Of a DNA stretch of 64,000 nucleotides, positions 1 to 8,125 are shown one piece after another. Under the pieces are notes generated by a model that was not told where the DNA came from, made no database searches, and saw only the letters and a list, made by a program, of their open reading frames with translations. The first letter of the stretch is position 1; each line of letters starts with the position of its first letter. The position numbers and the translations under genes were made by a program. Source of the DNA: Arenimonas sp. (GTDB lineage Bacteria > Pseudomonadota > Gammaproteobacteria > Xanthomonadales > Xanthomonadaceae); the NCBI RefSeq assembly GCF_022842045.1, contig NZ_JALHQI010000003.1:20141-84140 (forward strand), given 5' to 3'.

Positions 1-1
1 G

Positions 2-664
2 CTCCAACTGGGCGAAGATGCCGCACGCATCGCGGGTCGTGGCTTCGGGTTCCTTCCCAGCAGCCGGCGGCTGGATCGGTTACGGACCCGGCCCTTGGCG
101 GAAGAGGGGCCGTACCGCCTGCTGTTCCTGGGTCGTTGGCACCCCAACAAGGGCATCGACCTTCTGCTTGACGCGCTGGCGCAGCTGGAGGAGTCGGACT
201 GGGGACGCATCCGCGAGGTCCATGTCGCCGGGGGCGGTCCACTTGAGGCCGAGGTCAGGGCAGGGGTGCGGGCACTGGTTTCGGCCGGTCGGCCAGTGCG
301 ACTGGACGGATTCCTCGACAAGGCCGCGGCGTCGGCGGCGCTGGAAGCCGCGGACTTCCTGCTGCTGCCTTCCCGCATCGAAAGCATCCCCGTGGTCTTT
401 TCCGATGCGCTGGCGATGCGGCTGCCGGTGGTGGCGATGCCAGTGGGCGATCTCCCGGGGCTGTTGCAAGGAGCCGATCTGGGCGAGATCGCCGGCGAGG
501 TGACGGCGACTGCATTCGCCCGCGCGCTGTCCCGGGCGATTTCCAAGGCCCCGGTGCATCGTGCGGGGCACCTGGCCGTCGCGGCTGCGCGCTTCGACGT
601 CGGCGAGGCGGCGCGCGCCTTCCTCGATGCCGCGGGACTCCTGCCCACGGAGCCGGAGCCGTGA
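2..664 (+). CDS. Glycosyltransferase family 4 (group 1), C-terminal part, 5' end outside window
   Basis: The reading frame is already open at the window edge, so the N-terminal acceptor-binding half is missing and about 220 residues remain. The visible part is the GT-B C-terminal Rossmann domain: a LLFLGRWHPNKGIDLLLDAL strand-loop-helix near residue 40, VAGGGPLEAEV, then ADFLLLPSRIESIPVVFSDAL, which holds the E-x7-E-like nucleotide-sugar-binding region. The family transfers a sugar from a nucleotide donor to a lipid-linked or polysaccharide acceptor on the cytoplasmic side. The stop overlaps the GTG of the next gene (GTGA), implying translational coupling. Acceptor and sugar cannot be told from the sequence. 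Confidence 0.85.
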   Translation, partial: LQLGEDAARIAGRGFGFLPSSRRLDRLRTRPLAEEGPYRLLFLGRWHPNKGIDLLLDALAQLEESDWGRIREVHVAGGGPLEAEVRAGVRALVSAGRPVRLDGFLDKAAASAALEAADFLLLPSRIESIPVVFSDALAMRLPVVAMPVGDLPGLLQGADLGEIAGEVTATAFARALSRAISKAPVHRAGHLAVAAARFDVGEAARAFLDAAGLLPTEPEP

Positions 665-1587
665 GTCATTGGCGCACGGACGATGACGCGGTGCGTCGGG
701 CGCAGGCCTGGGCGGATTCGTCGGGGCGCCTGTTCTCGTCCGTAGCCTGGGGCCATGTGCTGGGCGCGCTCGGGGCGCAGCCGCGATACGCCTGGAACGA
801 GGCGCTCGGCGAGGGAATGATGGTGCCCGTATTCCGGCGAGGGCCACTGAAGGTGGGATTCCTCGGCTTCCCCGTGGTGCCGCGTTGCGTGGGCGACCTG
901 CCGCTTGCGTTCGTCCCGCCGCTCGCCGAAAGACTGGGGCTGCACATCGTGCGGGTGAACCAGCCAATGGCTGGCGAAGCGGTGGCCTCCGGCCTCCCGG
1001 GGCTCGTCCAGCCCGACGCCTGGATCGACGATCTCGGCGCCTGGCGCGAGGATGCCAGCAGGCGTCGCGTACGTGACCTGGCGCATGCGCGTCGGGCGGG
1101 GGGGTCGCTGGCCTTCATCGAGGGACCTTGTGCGCCACGCGATCTGCATGGCCTGTATGCGGCGGTCGTACGTGCGCATCGCGGAACCGCCCGTTACAGC
1201 GCCGCATACTTCGAACGGCTGCTGTCCATGCCCGGGGATCGGGTGCGGGTGGTCCACGCGCTGGATCCGCAGGGCAGCCTGGCCGGTGCCGCCGTGCTGG
1301 CGATGGACGGGGACACTGGCTATTACCTGCATGCCGCGGTTTCGGCGGCGGCCCGACCGCTGGGGGTCAGTGATGAACTGCTGTCGCGACTGATCGCCAT
1401 CGCCCGTCGCCAGGGACTCTCGCGGTTCAACCTGATGGCATCGCCCGCGAACCAACCGGGATTGCTGCGGTTCAAGGCAAAGTGGGCCGATCGCGAAGGC
1501 GTGGTGCTGACCCGCGACTATGGCCAGGGCTGGCTGGGGCGGGTCGCCGTCGGCGTCAATGCCGCGCTTTCCCGGCTCAACCGCTAG
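661..1587 (+). CDS. FemAB/GNAT-like acyltransferase (BioF2-like acetyltransferase domain)
   Basis: This 308-residue protein starts at GTG, which overlaps the upstream glycosyltransferase stop. The N-terminal part (SSGRLFSSVAWGHVLGALGA, then a VPVFRRG segment) and the C-terminal GNAT-like half (YYLHAAVSAAARPLGVSDEL, FNLMASPANQPGLLRFKAKW) match the peptidoglycan-bridge/FemAB-related family often found in exopolysaccharide and PEP-CTERM loci. Family members move acyl or aminoacyl groups. Its substrate here is unknown, though pairing with a glycosyltransferase suggests glycan decoration. The 3' end overlaps the convergent monooxygenase gene by four bases: the palindrome CTAG supplies TAG stops to both strands. 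Confidence 0.7.
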   Translation: MSHWRTDDDAVRRAQAWADSSGRLFSSVAWGHVLGALGAQPRYAWNEALGEGMMVPVFRRGPLKVGFLGFPVVPRCVGDLPLAFVPPLAERLGLHIVRVNQPMAGEAVASGLPGLVQPDAWIDDLGAWREDASRRRVRDLAHARRAGGSLAFIEGPCAPRDLHGLYAAVVRAHRGTARYSAAYFERLLSMPGDRVRVVHALDPQGSLAGAAVLAMDGDTGYYLHAAVSAAARPLGVSDELLSRLIAIARRQGLSRFNLMASPANQPGLLRFKAKWADREGVVLTRDYGQGWLGRVAVGVNAALSRLNR

Positions 1588-2684
1588 GCCGGCCGACGCC
1601 GCAGCTGGGCCGCAATGCCGGCGGCGTCGCTACGGATGCCGCGGATGGTGCGGCTTCGATAATTCATGCGGTTGTCGAGGCCGAGGAAATACAGCCCCGG
1701 CACGCCGTCCGCCTGCCATCGGATGCAGGCCGGCAGGTCGTCTTCCAGCCTCCTGATGGGGAGGGACTGCAGCGCGGGCAGCGCCGGACGGTAGCCGGTC
1801 GCCAGCAGGATGACGCCGGGCTCAAGGCTGCTTCCGTCCCGGAAAGTCACCCGTCCCTCGCGAACCGCGGTGATCTCCGGGTGCGCCATGACTTGCCCGC
1901 TCTCGACCATTTGGCGTGACCTGCCGCCGTCCATGACCGGGAACGATGGCGCGCGCAGTTCCGGCTTGAACTTCATCAGCAGCTCCTCGTAGAAGTAGTA
2001 GATGAAGTCCTTGGCGTTCCCGAGCAGGCCGTCCCGCCTGAACTCGACCGGCTGACGCGTCGAGAGCGCGACGGATAGTCCGCTATCCGCGAGTTCGACC
2101 ATGAGCTGTCCGGCGCTGATGCGTCGGCCGACGATCAGCGCAGGCTTTCCGGCGCACAGTCGCGCGATCGCCTCTGTCCCGGGGTAGCTGGCGGCGTGTA
2201 CTACCGGGATCGACCCATCATGCTGCGGCGCAGGCACCGGCCCGACGGGGTTGGAGAAGTACCCGGTCGCGATTATCACGGCCCGGCAGTGCAGCTGACC
2301 CTTGCTGGTCGCGAGTACGAACGGAGCCCCGTCACCCCCGGGGCGGTCTATGGCGTCTACCCGGCAGCCGCCGAGCACCTCGATGCCGTGGCGCCTGGCG
2401 AACGCCGCCAGGTAGGTGGCGTAGTCCGCCGCCGAGACCATGGAAAACGGCCAGTGGCGAAGGACGTCACGAAAGGAAAGTACGTTGGTCCACCAAGGGC
2501 TCACGAGATGCAAGGTCGCCGGCATGTTCCGCCACGATTCCCCCAGGTCGCCTTGGTCCAGCACGAGGTGTTCGATGCCGTGGTGGCGCAGCTGGCGCGA
2601 AGCCGCCAGGCCACCCGGCCCCGCACCCACCACGATCACCGGGAACACGTGTTCCCGCGTCGCATTACCCGCGCCGGCCGTCAT
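1584..2684 (-). CDS. FAD-dependent monooxygenase (flavoprotein, FMO/TrkA-oxidoreductase-like)
   Basis: A 366-residue flavoprotein. The start chosen is the ATG at 2684, whose ATGA overlaps the methyltransferase stop; longer readings would run into that gene. The N-terminal FAD site is VIVVGAGPGGLAASRQL, followed by LVLDQGDLGESWRNMPATLH, as in flavin-containing and Baeyer-Villiger monooxygenases. Two ATGY motifs (IIATGYFSNP, ILLATGYRPALP) flank the NADPH domain. The second dinucleotide motif (ALIVGRRISAGQLMVELA) is degenerate, lacking a clean GxGxxG. It is the last gene of the leftward cluster behind pilA. Oxidation of an amino sugar or other modified sugar is an inference from context only. 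Confidence 0.8.
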   Translation of the reverse strand: MTAGAGNATREHVFPVIVVGAGPGGLAASRQLRHHGIEHLVLDQGDLGESWRNMPATLHLVSPWWTNVLSFRDVLRHWPFSMVSAADYATYLAAFARRHGIEVLGGCRVDAIDRPGGDGAPFVLATSKGQLHCRAVIIATGYFSNPVGPVPAPQHDGSIPVVHAASYPGTEAIARLCAGKPALIVGRRISAGQLMVELADSGLSVALSTRQPVEFRRDGLLGNAKDFIYYFYEELLMKFKPELRAPSFPVMDGGRSRQMVESGQVMAHPEITAVREGRVTFRDGSSLEPGVILLATGYRPALPALQSLPIRRLEDDLPACIRWQADGVPGLYFLGLDNRMNYRSRTIRGIRSDAAGIAAQLRRRPA

Positions 2685-3436
2685 GGCGGAGCCGGGGAAT
2701 CGACCGACAACACGAATCGCACGTCGCAGTAGTCCCAGGGAAGCACGCCCAGCCATCGGCCGATGCGTCGCTCCCACCGTGCGACGGACTCGTGGTGCCG
2801 CTCGCTCAGCCAACCGTAGCGGATCGCGTAGGTCATCGGCAGGCGTCCGTATCGAACGATGGCCGTCTCCTCCACGCGGAAACCCGCGGCATTGAAGAGA
2901 GCGATGAAGCCCTCGATGGTTCGCCGGTGTTGCCAGGCCGTCCTGTCCACGGTGGGTCGACGACGGACCTGTTCGATGGCAACGAACCTGCCGCCCGGCA
3001 CCAGGGAGGCCCTGATCTGCACCAGCAGATGGTGCAGTTCGGCATCGTCGAGGATGTGGTTGAGCACCACCCAGGTCACGGCCGCCTTGAAGGAAGCTGC
3101 CCGGACGGGCAGGTGCCGGCCGTCATAACGAACGAAGGCGGACTTCCGGCCCAAGTTCCTTTCACCCGTCCGCTTCAGCAGCCCCATCGAGATGTCCACG
3201 CCCAGCGTCCAGCAGCCGGTGACGGACAACTGGGAGGAGATGCCGCCATTGCCGCAGCCGAAGTCCAGCACCACGTCGTCCTGGCTGAGCAGGGGCCGGA
3301 CCGCTTCGAGGATGGCGGCATTCCGCAGTCTGGCGATGTAGCGGTTCTTCCTGCCCGGCAAGTCGTTGGGGTCGATGACCGCTGCATCGAGCTCGGCTGC
3401 GGCAAGCTGGTCCCATCTTTCAACCTGGCCGTGCAT
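2681..3436 (-). CDS. Class I SAM-dependent methyltransferase
   Basis: A 251-residue protein. The ATG at 3436 was chosen because AGGAGT sits five bases upstream; a longer reading to 3493 has no such site. The SAM-binding motif I is DDVVLDFGCGNGGISSQL, followed by the acidic loop in LGVDISMGLLKR and motif IV-like AAVTWVVLNHILDDAELH, the Methyltransf_11/25 pattern. Translation is coupled to the downstream monooxygenase (ATGA), and the gene lies 67 bp behind a flippase-like gene. It probably O- or N-methylates a sugar or lipid-linked intermediate made by the cluster. The substrate is not visible in the sequence. Confidence 0.85.
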   Translation of the reverse strand: MHGQVERWDQLAAAELDAAVIDPNDLPGRKNRYIARLRNAAILEAVRPLLSQDDVVLDFGCGNGGISSQLSVTGCWTLGVDISMGLLKRTGERNLGRKSAFVRYDGRHLPVRAASFKAAVTWVVLNHILDDAELHHLLVQIRASLVPGGRFVAIEQVRRRPTVDRTAWQHRRTIEGFIALFNAAGFRVEETAIVRYGRLPMTYAIRYGWLSERHHESVARWERRIGRWLGVLPWDYCDVRFVLSVDSPAPP

Positions 3437-3503
3437 CGTCACTCCTGGGTGTCGCCGGTATTTCGCCACAACCCGCCCACGCATGGCCAGCAAACGGGCG
3501 CAT

Positions 3504-4469
3504 TCACCCGTGCCTCGCGCCGGGCTTCCCGCCGAGCCGCGACACCAGCAGGGCGATTGGAATCAGCGCCAGTTCGCCCAAGGTCATCACGATCCGCAGT
3601 GCGGCCGCCAGCACCAGCAGCAATCCCTCCGGGTAAGCACTCAAGCCGCCCAGCGAGACGAACAACGCTTCCCGCACGATCATGCCGGCGGGAACGGCGA
3701 TGGCCACGATGCCGAGCAGCGATGCCGCGGCGTACCAGGTTCCCAACAGCAGCAGGTCCGGCATTGCCAGCCATCCGTCGGCCGCCACGAGCCACATCGC
3801 GTAGAACGCAATCCACTCCAGGCAGAGCAGGGCGGTGCCACGCCAGGGAATCGGCGCGATCGGCGTGCGCGCCAGGTCCTGGGTGCCGAACCGGCCGCGG
3901 CTGGCCTTCATGGCCAGGGTCACGATCGATTGTTCCAGCACCGGGCGCCGGTGCAGCGCTTCCACGACCAGAAGCGTCAGCGGCAGGCCCAGCAGCAGCC
4001 AGGCCTGCCCTGTCAGGTGTGCCGCGAGGATCGAGCCGATGATCCCCACCGCCATCAGGTTGGTGACCAGCATCTGGAGGAGGTTGGCCAGCATCACCTG
4101 CTGCGGCGTGAACAGGCTGGAGAGCTTGTTGGCCTGGTGCACGAGGCCCCACACCTTGCCCGGCAGGTAGCGCACGACCTGTGCCTGGGCATAGGCCGGA
4201 ACCACGGCCTCCAGGTGTTCGTGCCGGCCAGAGATGCGACTGAGCAGCGTCCGGTGGTAGATCGCCTTGAGATAGCACATCACCAGGGCCAGTGCCGTCG
4301 CCGCGAGGAAGCCAGCGACGGAGATGCGGGCCAGCGCGGCCTGCATCTCGTCGACTTCGTCGCGAAGGGTGTAGGCGAGGTAGCCCAGGGCGATCACCAA
4401 CAGGATCGTCCCCACCCATCGACGCCAGGCCGGCCTTGCGGTGTCCCGCGATATCCCGGGTTGGGTCAT
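3504..4469 (-). CDS. Polytopic membrane protein, lysylphosphatidylglycerol-synthase TM / UPF0104 flippase-like
   Basis: A 321-residue inner-membrane protein with about seven to eight hydrophobic segments. The motif YAQAQVVRYLPGKVWGLVHQ near residue 95 is the hallmark RYxPGxxWG signature of the LPG_synthase_TM (UPF0104/AglD-like) family, known for lipid or lipid-linked sugar translocation and for the membrane half of MprF. The soluble transferase domain of MprF is absent. Twelve bases separate it from the upstream aminotransferase, so it belongs to the same transcript. A role in moving a lipid-linked sugar to the periplasm fits the neighbours but is inferred. Confidence 0.75.
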   Translation of the reverse strand: MTQPGISRDTARPAWRRWVGTILLVIALGYLAYTLRDEVDEMQAALARISVAGFLAATALALVMCYLKAIYHRTLLSRISGRHEHLEAVVPAYAQAQVVRYLPGKVWGLVHQANKLSSLFTPQQVMLANLLQMLVTNLMAVGIIGSILAAHLTGQAWLLLGLPLTLLVVEALHRRPVLEQSIVTLAMKASRGRFGTQDLARTPIAPIPWRGTALLCLEWIAFYAMWLVAADGWLAMPDLLLLGTWYAAASLLGIVAIAVPAGMIVREALFVSLGGLSAYPEGLLLVLAAALRIVMTLGELALIPIALLVSRLGGKPGARHG

Positions 4470-4481
4470 GGCAGCGCCGCG

Positions 4482-5645
4482 TCAGTCCCGGCGCTTGACC
4501 AGGGACTGCACGCCACGAACGACGCGGTCCAGGTCGGACTCGGAGAGCTTCGGCGAAAGCGGAAGGCTGACGGTGCTGCGGCCGATGGCCATCGCGCGTG
4601 GCCACTGCTCAGGACGCCAGCCGAACCGTTCCTGGTAATACCTGTGCTCGGGAATGGATTGGTAGTGAACTCCCGTGCCGATTCCCAAGGAGTTCATGCC
4701 GTCCAGGAAGCCGTCGCGTGACAGCCCGGCTTCGCGTGGATCGACGAGGATGGTGAACAGGTGCAGGGCGTGGCGCGTATCCGGCTCGAAAGCCGCGGGC
4801 AGCCCGACCGCGAGGCCACCGAGGCGGTCCATGTAGCAGGCCCACGCGGCCTCGCGCTTCTTCCACGCCGCCTCCACGCGCGCCAGTTGGTGGATGCCGA
4901 TCGCCGCCTGCATGTCCATCATGTTGTACTTGAAGCCGCACTCCACCACCTGGTAGTGCTTGTAGCCTTCGTCGCTGAAGCGGTGCCAGGCGTCCTGGCT
5001 CATGCCGTGCAGCGCGAGCATGCGCGCGCGGGCCGACTTCGCGGGGTCGCGCGACAGCACCATGCCGCCTTCGCCCGTCACCACGTTCTTGGTGACATAG
5101 AAGCTGAAGCAGCCGAAGTCGCCGAAAGTGCCTGCCTTCCGGCCGCGGTACTCGGTTTCGATGGCATGCGCGCAGTCCTCGATGACCATGAGGTCGTGCT
5201 TGCGCGCGATCGCCATGATCCGATCCATGTTGCAGGGACGGCCGGCGAAGTGGACGGGTAGGATGGCCCGGGTTCGCGGGGTGATGGCGGCCTCGATGGC
5301 GTCCGGGTCGATGTTCTGGGTGTCGGCCTCCACGTCGGCCAGCACCGGCGTCAGGCCGGCATGCAGGATGGCGTTGACCGTGGCGCAGAAGGTCAGCGGC
5401 GTGGTGATGACTTCCGAGCCGGGCTCGAGTCCGGCGGCCACCATGCTCACGTGCATCGCGGCGGTGCAGGAGTTCACGCCGGCCACCTGGTTCGGCGCGA
5501 CGCCCTTGTAGGCGGCGAAATCGGCCTCGAAGCGCTTCACGCGCGGGCCCGTGCCCAGCCAGCCCGAACGGAGGCAGGCCTCCACCTCCGCAATCTCTTC
5601 CTCTTGGATGTCGGGTGCCGCGAACACCAGGAAATTCGGATTCAT
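4482..5645 (-). CDS. DegT/DnrJ/EryC1/StrS family PLP-dependent sugar aminotransferase
   Basis: A 387-residue fold-type I aminotransferase of full family length. Visible landmarks are SGWLGTGPRVKRFEADFAAY at the N-terminus, VNSCTAAMHVSMVAAGL (substrate loop), EVITTPLTFCATVNAILHAG, VIEDCAHAIETEYRG (Asp contacting PLP) and CFSFYVTKNVVTGEGGMV, where the Lys of TKN forms the Schiff base. Such enzymes convert a keto NDP-sugar to an amino sugar in O-antigen, capsule or protein-glycan pathways. Its ATG overlaps the stop of the upstream membrane protein gene (ATGA). It indicates that the cluster makes or uses an amino sugar. Confidence 0.92.
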   Translation of the reverse strand: MNPNFLVFAAPDIQEEEIAEVEACLRSGWLGTGPRVKRFEADFAAYKGVAPNQVAGVNSCTAAMHVSMVAAGLEPGSEVITTPLTFCATVNAILHAGLTPVLADVEADTQNIDPDAIEAAITPRTRAILPVHFAGRPCNMDRIMAIARKHDLMVIEDCAHAIETEYRGRKAGTFGDFGCFSFYVTKNVVTGEGGMVLSRDPAKSARARMLALHGMSQDAWHRFSDEGYKHYQVVECGFKYNMMDMQAAIGIHQLARVEAAWKKREAAWACYMDRLGGLAVGLPAAFEPDTRHALHLFTILVDPREAGLSRDGFLDGMNSLGIGTGVHYQSIPEHRYYQERFGWRPEQWPRAMAIGRSTVSLPLSPKLSESDLDRVVRGVQSLVKRRD

Positions 5646-7522
5646 TCGGTCGTCTCGTTCTCGGGCGCGGTGTCGGCCAGGCCCAGCAGTTGGTTGTGGC
5701 GCGCACGCGCCTCCACGGCGCCGGCGATCGTCGTGCGGCCGTCCATCACCAGTCCGCCGAGTATGCGGGCGGCGTAGTCCGTAGTCATGGCCGGGTGGTC
5801 CAGGGCGCCCTCGAACAGCCGGACGGCCAGGGCCTCGTCACCCAGATAGGTCATGGCATGGTTGGCGAACAGGACATGCGCGCCCGGGCTGAGCGGGTTT
5901 CTGTCGATCAGGGCCAGGTAGGCTTCGGCGAGGCGCCGGTCGTCGAGCTCGATGCCCTCGAAGCGCTGCTGGACCAGCCCGGTCACGGCCATGATTTCCT
6001 GCGGGCTGATCGGCCGGGTGCGGATCTTCTCCACCAGGCTGTCCCACCAGGCCTCGTCCAAGGCGATGCCGGTGGTGGCGGCCATGAGGATCAGGCCCTG
6101 CTCGGGCAGGGGCGAGGAGTGGGGCAAGGCGGCTCCGCGCTCGAATTCCATCATGCCGAAGGAGAAGAAGGGGGAGCCCGGATTGCTGTCCGACATCGCG
6201 ACATAAAGGGTGGCCAGGTCGCTGCTGGCCCGCGGCGACTCCGGGTTGCGCGCCACCATGTCCGTGGCCAGCAGCAGGGGATTGCCCCAGGTGGCCGCCC
6301 GCAGGACGCAAAGAATGCCGAAGCCCAGCACCAGCGCGCCCGTGGCGAGACGCGCCAGCTTTTCGTCCGCGGCCTTGGGCAGCAGGGTCGTCAGCCCCAG
6401 CAGGGCCAGCAGCACGCCCAGCAGCGCGAAGTAGTTTCGGTGCTCGAACACCAGCTCAAGGTTGATGACATTGCTGGTCAGCAGGTGGCTGGCGAAGAAC
6501 CAGAGGATGCCGAGGCTGGCCAGCGGTGCGCGCCGACGCAGGCCGAAGGCGGCGCCGAGCAATCCCAGCAGCAGGATCCCGCCGGCCAACGTGGTGGCCG
6601 GGTCCAGCAGGCCCCGCGAGACCGGGTAGTTGTCGTAGTAGAAAAGCAGGCTGTCCGGCAGCGGCAGCAGCATCTGGCCCAGGTACAGGGGCAGCACGCG
6701 CAGCTGGGTAAGCAGTCGCTCGGCCAGCGTGAAGTCGCGGAGCGCGTAGGCTTCGGGCGCCAGCTGGGCGGGCAGCACGACCGCGAGGAAGACCACGAGG
6801 CCGGCCAGCGTCGCGGCGACGTAGGCGCCGATCAGAAGGCGGCGGCTGCCGGCAGATTGCGCACGGAACCCGAGCAACGTGAGTTCGAGCACCAGTGCGA
6901 AGGCGGGAAACAGCACGGCCGTTTCCTTGCCCAGCAGTCCGATGGCCGCCAGCACGCCGGAACCGACCAGCCAAGCCCAACCCTGGCTGCCCTGCTGCTG
7001 CAGCTGGCGACCCCGCAGGTAGGCCAGCAGGGCCAGCAGCACGAACAGGGTGGCCAGCATTTCCATGCGCTGCACCACGTAAAGCACGGTGGACACCTGC
7101 AGCGGATGAATGGCCCAGAGCGTGGCGATGGCCGGGGCGACCCAGGTCGGCCAGGGGCTGCCCGCGCCCGGCAGCGCCAGCAGGCGTCGCACCAGCGCCA
7201 GGACCAGCAGGCTGTTGATGCAGTGAATGGTCAGGCTGTGGACCTTGAACACCCAGGCATCTTTTCCGCCGATGGCGAAGTCCAGGGCGAAGCCGAGCGT
7301 GGCCAGCGGTCGGCCGTACATCCCGGGGGCATAGGCCTGTGCAGCGCGCTTGAAGGACTCGAAGTCCCAGCTCTCCAGCTGCAGTCGGGTATTGGTGACG
7401 ATGTTGGGGAAGTCGTCGAACAGGAAGCCGCCCTGGAGGCCCGGGAAGTAGGCCAGTACGCAGGCGAACAGAACGAGCAGCGCAGGGACGATGCCGCTGC
7501 GGGGGATTTCGGGGGAGGTCAC
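5642..7522 (-). CDS. Large polytopic membrane protein with GT-C-like N-terminus and TPR-like C-terminus (candidate pilin or glycan transferase)
   Basis: 626 residues. Residues 1-400 hold roughly ten or more hydrophobic helices, with FLFDDFPNIVTNTRLQ in the first periplasmic loop. A loop acidic pair followed by N is typical of GT-C/O-mannosyltransferase and TMTC proteins. From about residue 410 the protein is soluble and helical (NPESPRASSDLATLYVAM, NPLSPGAHVLFANHAMTYLG), resembling tetratricopeptide units. It starts 85 bp after the second pilin gene and its stop overlaps the aminotransferase start. Placement directly behind pilins resembles the tfpO/tfpW arrangement of Pseudomonas pilin glycosylation, but clear homology to TfpW or PilO cannot be judged by eye. 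Other options are an O-antigen ligase-like enzyme or a general surface-glycan transferase. Confidence 0.75.
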   Translation of the reverse strand: MTSPEIPRSGIVPALLVLFACVLAYFPGLQGGFLFDDFPNIVTNTRLQLESWDFESFKRAAQAYAPGMYGRPLATLGFALDFAIGGKDAWVFKVHSLTIHCINSLLVLALVRRLLALPGAGSPWPTWVAPAIATLWAIHPLQVSTVLYVVQRMEMLATLFVLLALLAYLRGRQLQQQGSQGWAWLVGSGVLAAIGLLGKETAVLFPAFALVLELTLLGFRAQSAGSRRLLIGAYVAATLAGLVVFLAVVLPAQLAPEAYALRDFTLAERLLTQLRVLPLYLGQMLLPLPDSLLFYYDNYPVSRGLLDPATTLAGGILLLGLLGAAFGLRRRAPLASLGILWFFASHLLTSNVINLELVFEHRNYFALLGVLLALLGLTTLLPKAADEKLARLATGALVLGFGILCVLRAATWGNPLLLATDMVARNPESPRASSDLATLYVAMSDSNPGSPFFSFGMMEFERGAALPHSSPLPEQGLILMAATTGIALDEAWWDSLVEKIRTRPISPQEIMAVTGLVQQRFEGIELDDRRLAEAYLALIDRNPLSPGAHVLFANHAMTYLGDEALAVRLFEGALDHPAMTTDYAARILGGLVMDGRTTIAGAVEARARHNQLLGLADTAPENETTE

Positions 7523-7575
7523 GGGGTCAGCTTCCGGTTCGCACCAGGCGGATGTCCGCCATCGTCGTGCATAAC

Positions 7576-7592
7576 GGCTGGCGGCGCCAGCC
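7576..7592 (-). terminator. GC-rich hairpin after the second pilin gene
   Basis: GGCTGGC and GCCAGCC form a 7-bp stem with a 3-base loop, 15 bases beyond the pilin stop. A weaker CCGGG hairpin lies between them. There is no T-tract, so it more likely stabilises the abundant pilin mRNA or attenuates read-through into the modification genes than stops transcription fully. Confidence 0.35.
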
Positions 7593-7606
7593 CGGGGAAG
7601 CCGGGA

Positions 7607-8014
7607 TCAGCTGCAGCCTTCGGGCTTGTGCCTGTCGGCGGCGACGTTGGTCACGCAGCTCCACTCGCCGCTGCTGTTGCGCTCGATGCGCACTACCTTG
7701 CCACTTACATTCGGGTTGCCCACCAACACGCACTGGATGAACCCAAGCGCTGGCGTAAAGTTCATGCTGATGTCGCTGCAGCGCGGCGTCTGCCGTCGAA
7801 GACCGATGTCATTCAACGTGAATGTGGTTGCCCCGCGCGCAACGACCTCGGTCTCGAAGGCCGCTTTGGCGCCGGTGATATCCGTCAGCCCGGTGGTGAC
7901 TTGGGTACGCGTCACGTAGTCCTGGTAGGCCGGGATCGCGATGGCCGCCAGGATGGCGATGATCGCCACGACGATCATCAACTCGATCAGGGTGAACCCA
8001 CGTTCGTGCTTCAT
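7607..8014 (-). CDS. Type IV major pilin-like protein, second copy, ending in serine
   Basis: A 135-residue type IVa prepilin. The short leader MKHERG is cut by PilD before Phe, and the mature N-terminus [20 protein letters not shown] carries Glu5, followed by [14 protein letters not shown]. Four cysteines (PRCSD, FIQCV, WSCVT, EGCS) could give two disulfides, including the C-terminal D-loop. It resembles the upstream PilA in the first 45 residues and diverges afterwards. The last residue is Ser, directly after the final Cys. It lies 111 bp behind pilA and 85 bp ahead of the GT-C-like gene. It could be a structural alternative pilin or the modified one. Confidence 0.9.
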   Translation of the reverse strand: MKHERGFTLIELMIVVAIIAILAAIAIPAYQDYVTRTQVTTGLTDITGAKAAFETEVVARGATTFTLNDIGLRRQTPRCSDISMNFTPALGFIQCVLVGNPNVSGKVVRIERNSSGEWSCVTNVAADRHKPEGCS

Positions 8015-8080
8015 GTTGCACCTGTCCGGCTGGGGCCGTTAGAGGGTTGCAGCGGGCGGAGCTGAATCGGTAGGTCAGTT

Positions 8081-8107
8081 GGAAGGGGCGGCGATGCCGC
8101 CCCTTCC
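8081..8107 (-). terminator. 12-bp stem hairpin between the two pilin genes
   Basis: GGAAGGGGCGGC and its exact complement form a 12-bp stem around a 3-base loop, starting 18 bases after the pilA stop. On the transcribed strand it is followed by AACTGACC rather than a T-run. It probably acts as a partial terminator or 3'-end stabiliser, making pilA transcript more abundant than the genes behind it. Confidence 0.55.
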
Positions 8108-8125
8108 GGTTCCGCGGTGTAACAG

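Noticed and set aside
5615-8065. An 816-codon plus-strand frame opposite the GT-C-like gene and pilin
   Set aside because: Gln/Gly/His-rich antisense shadow of genes with clear family motifs on the minus strand.
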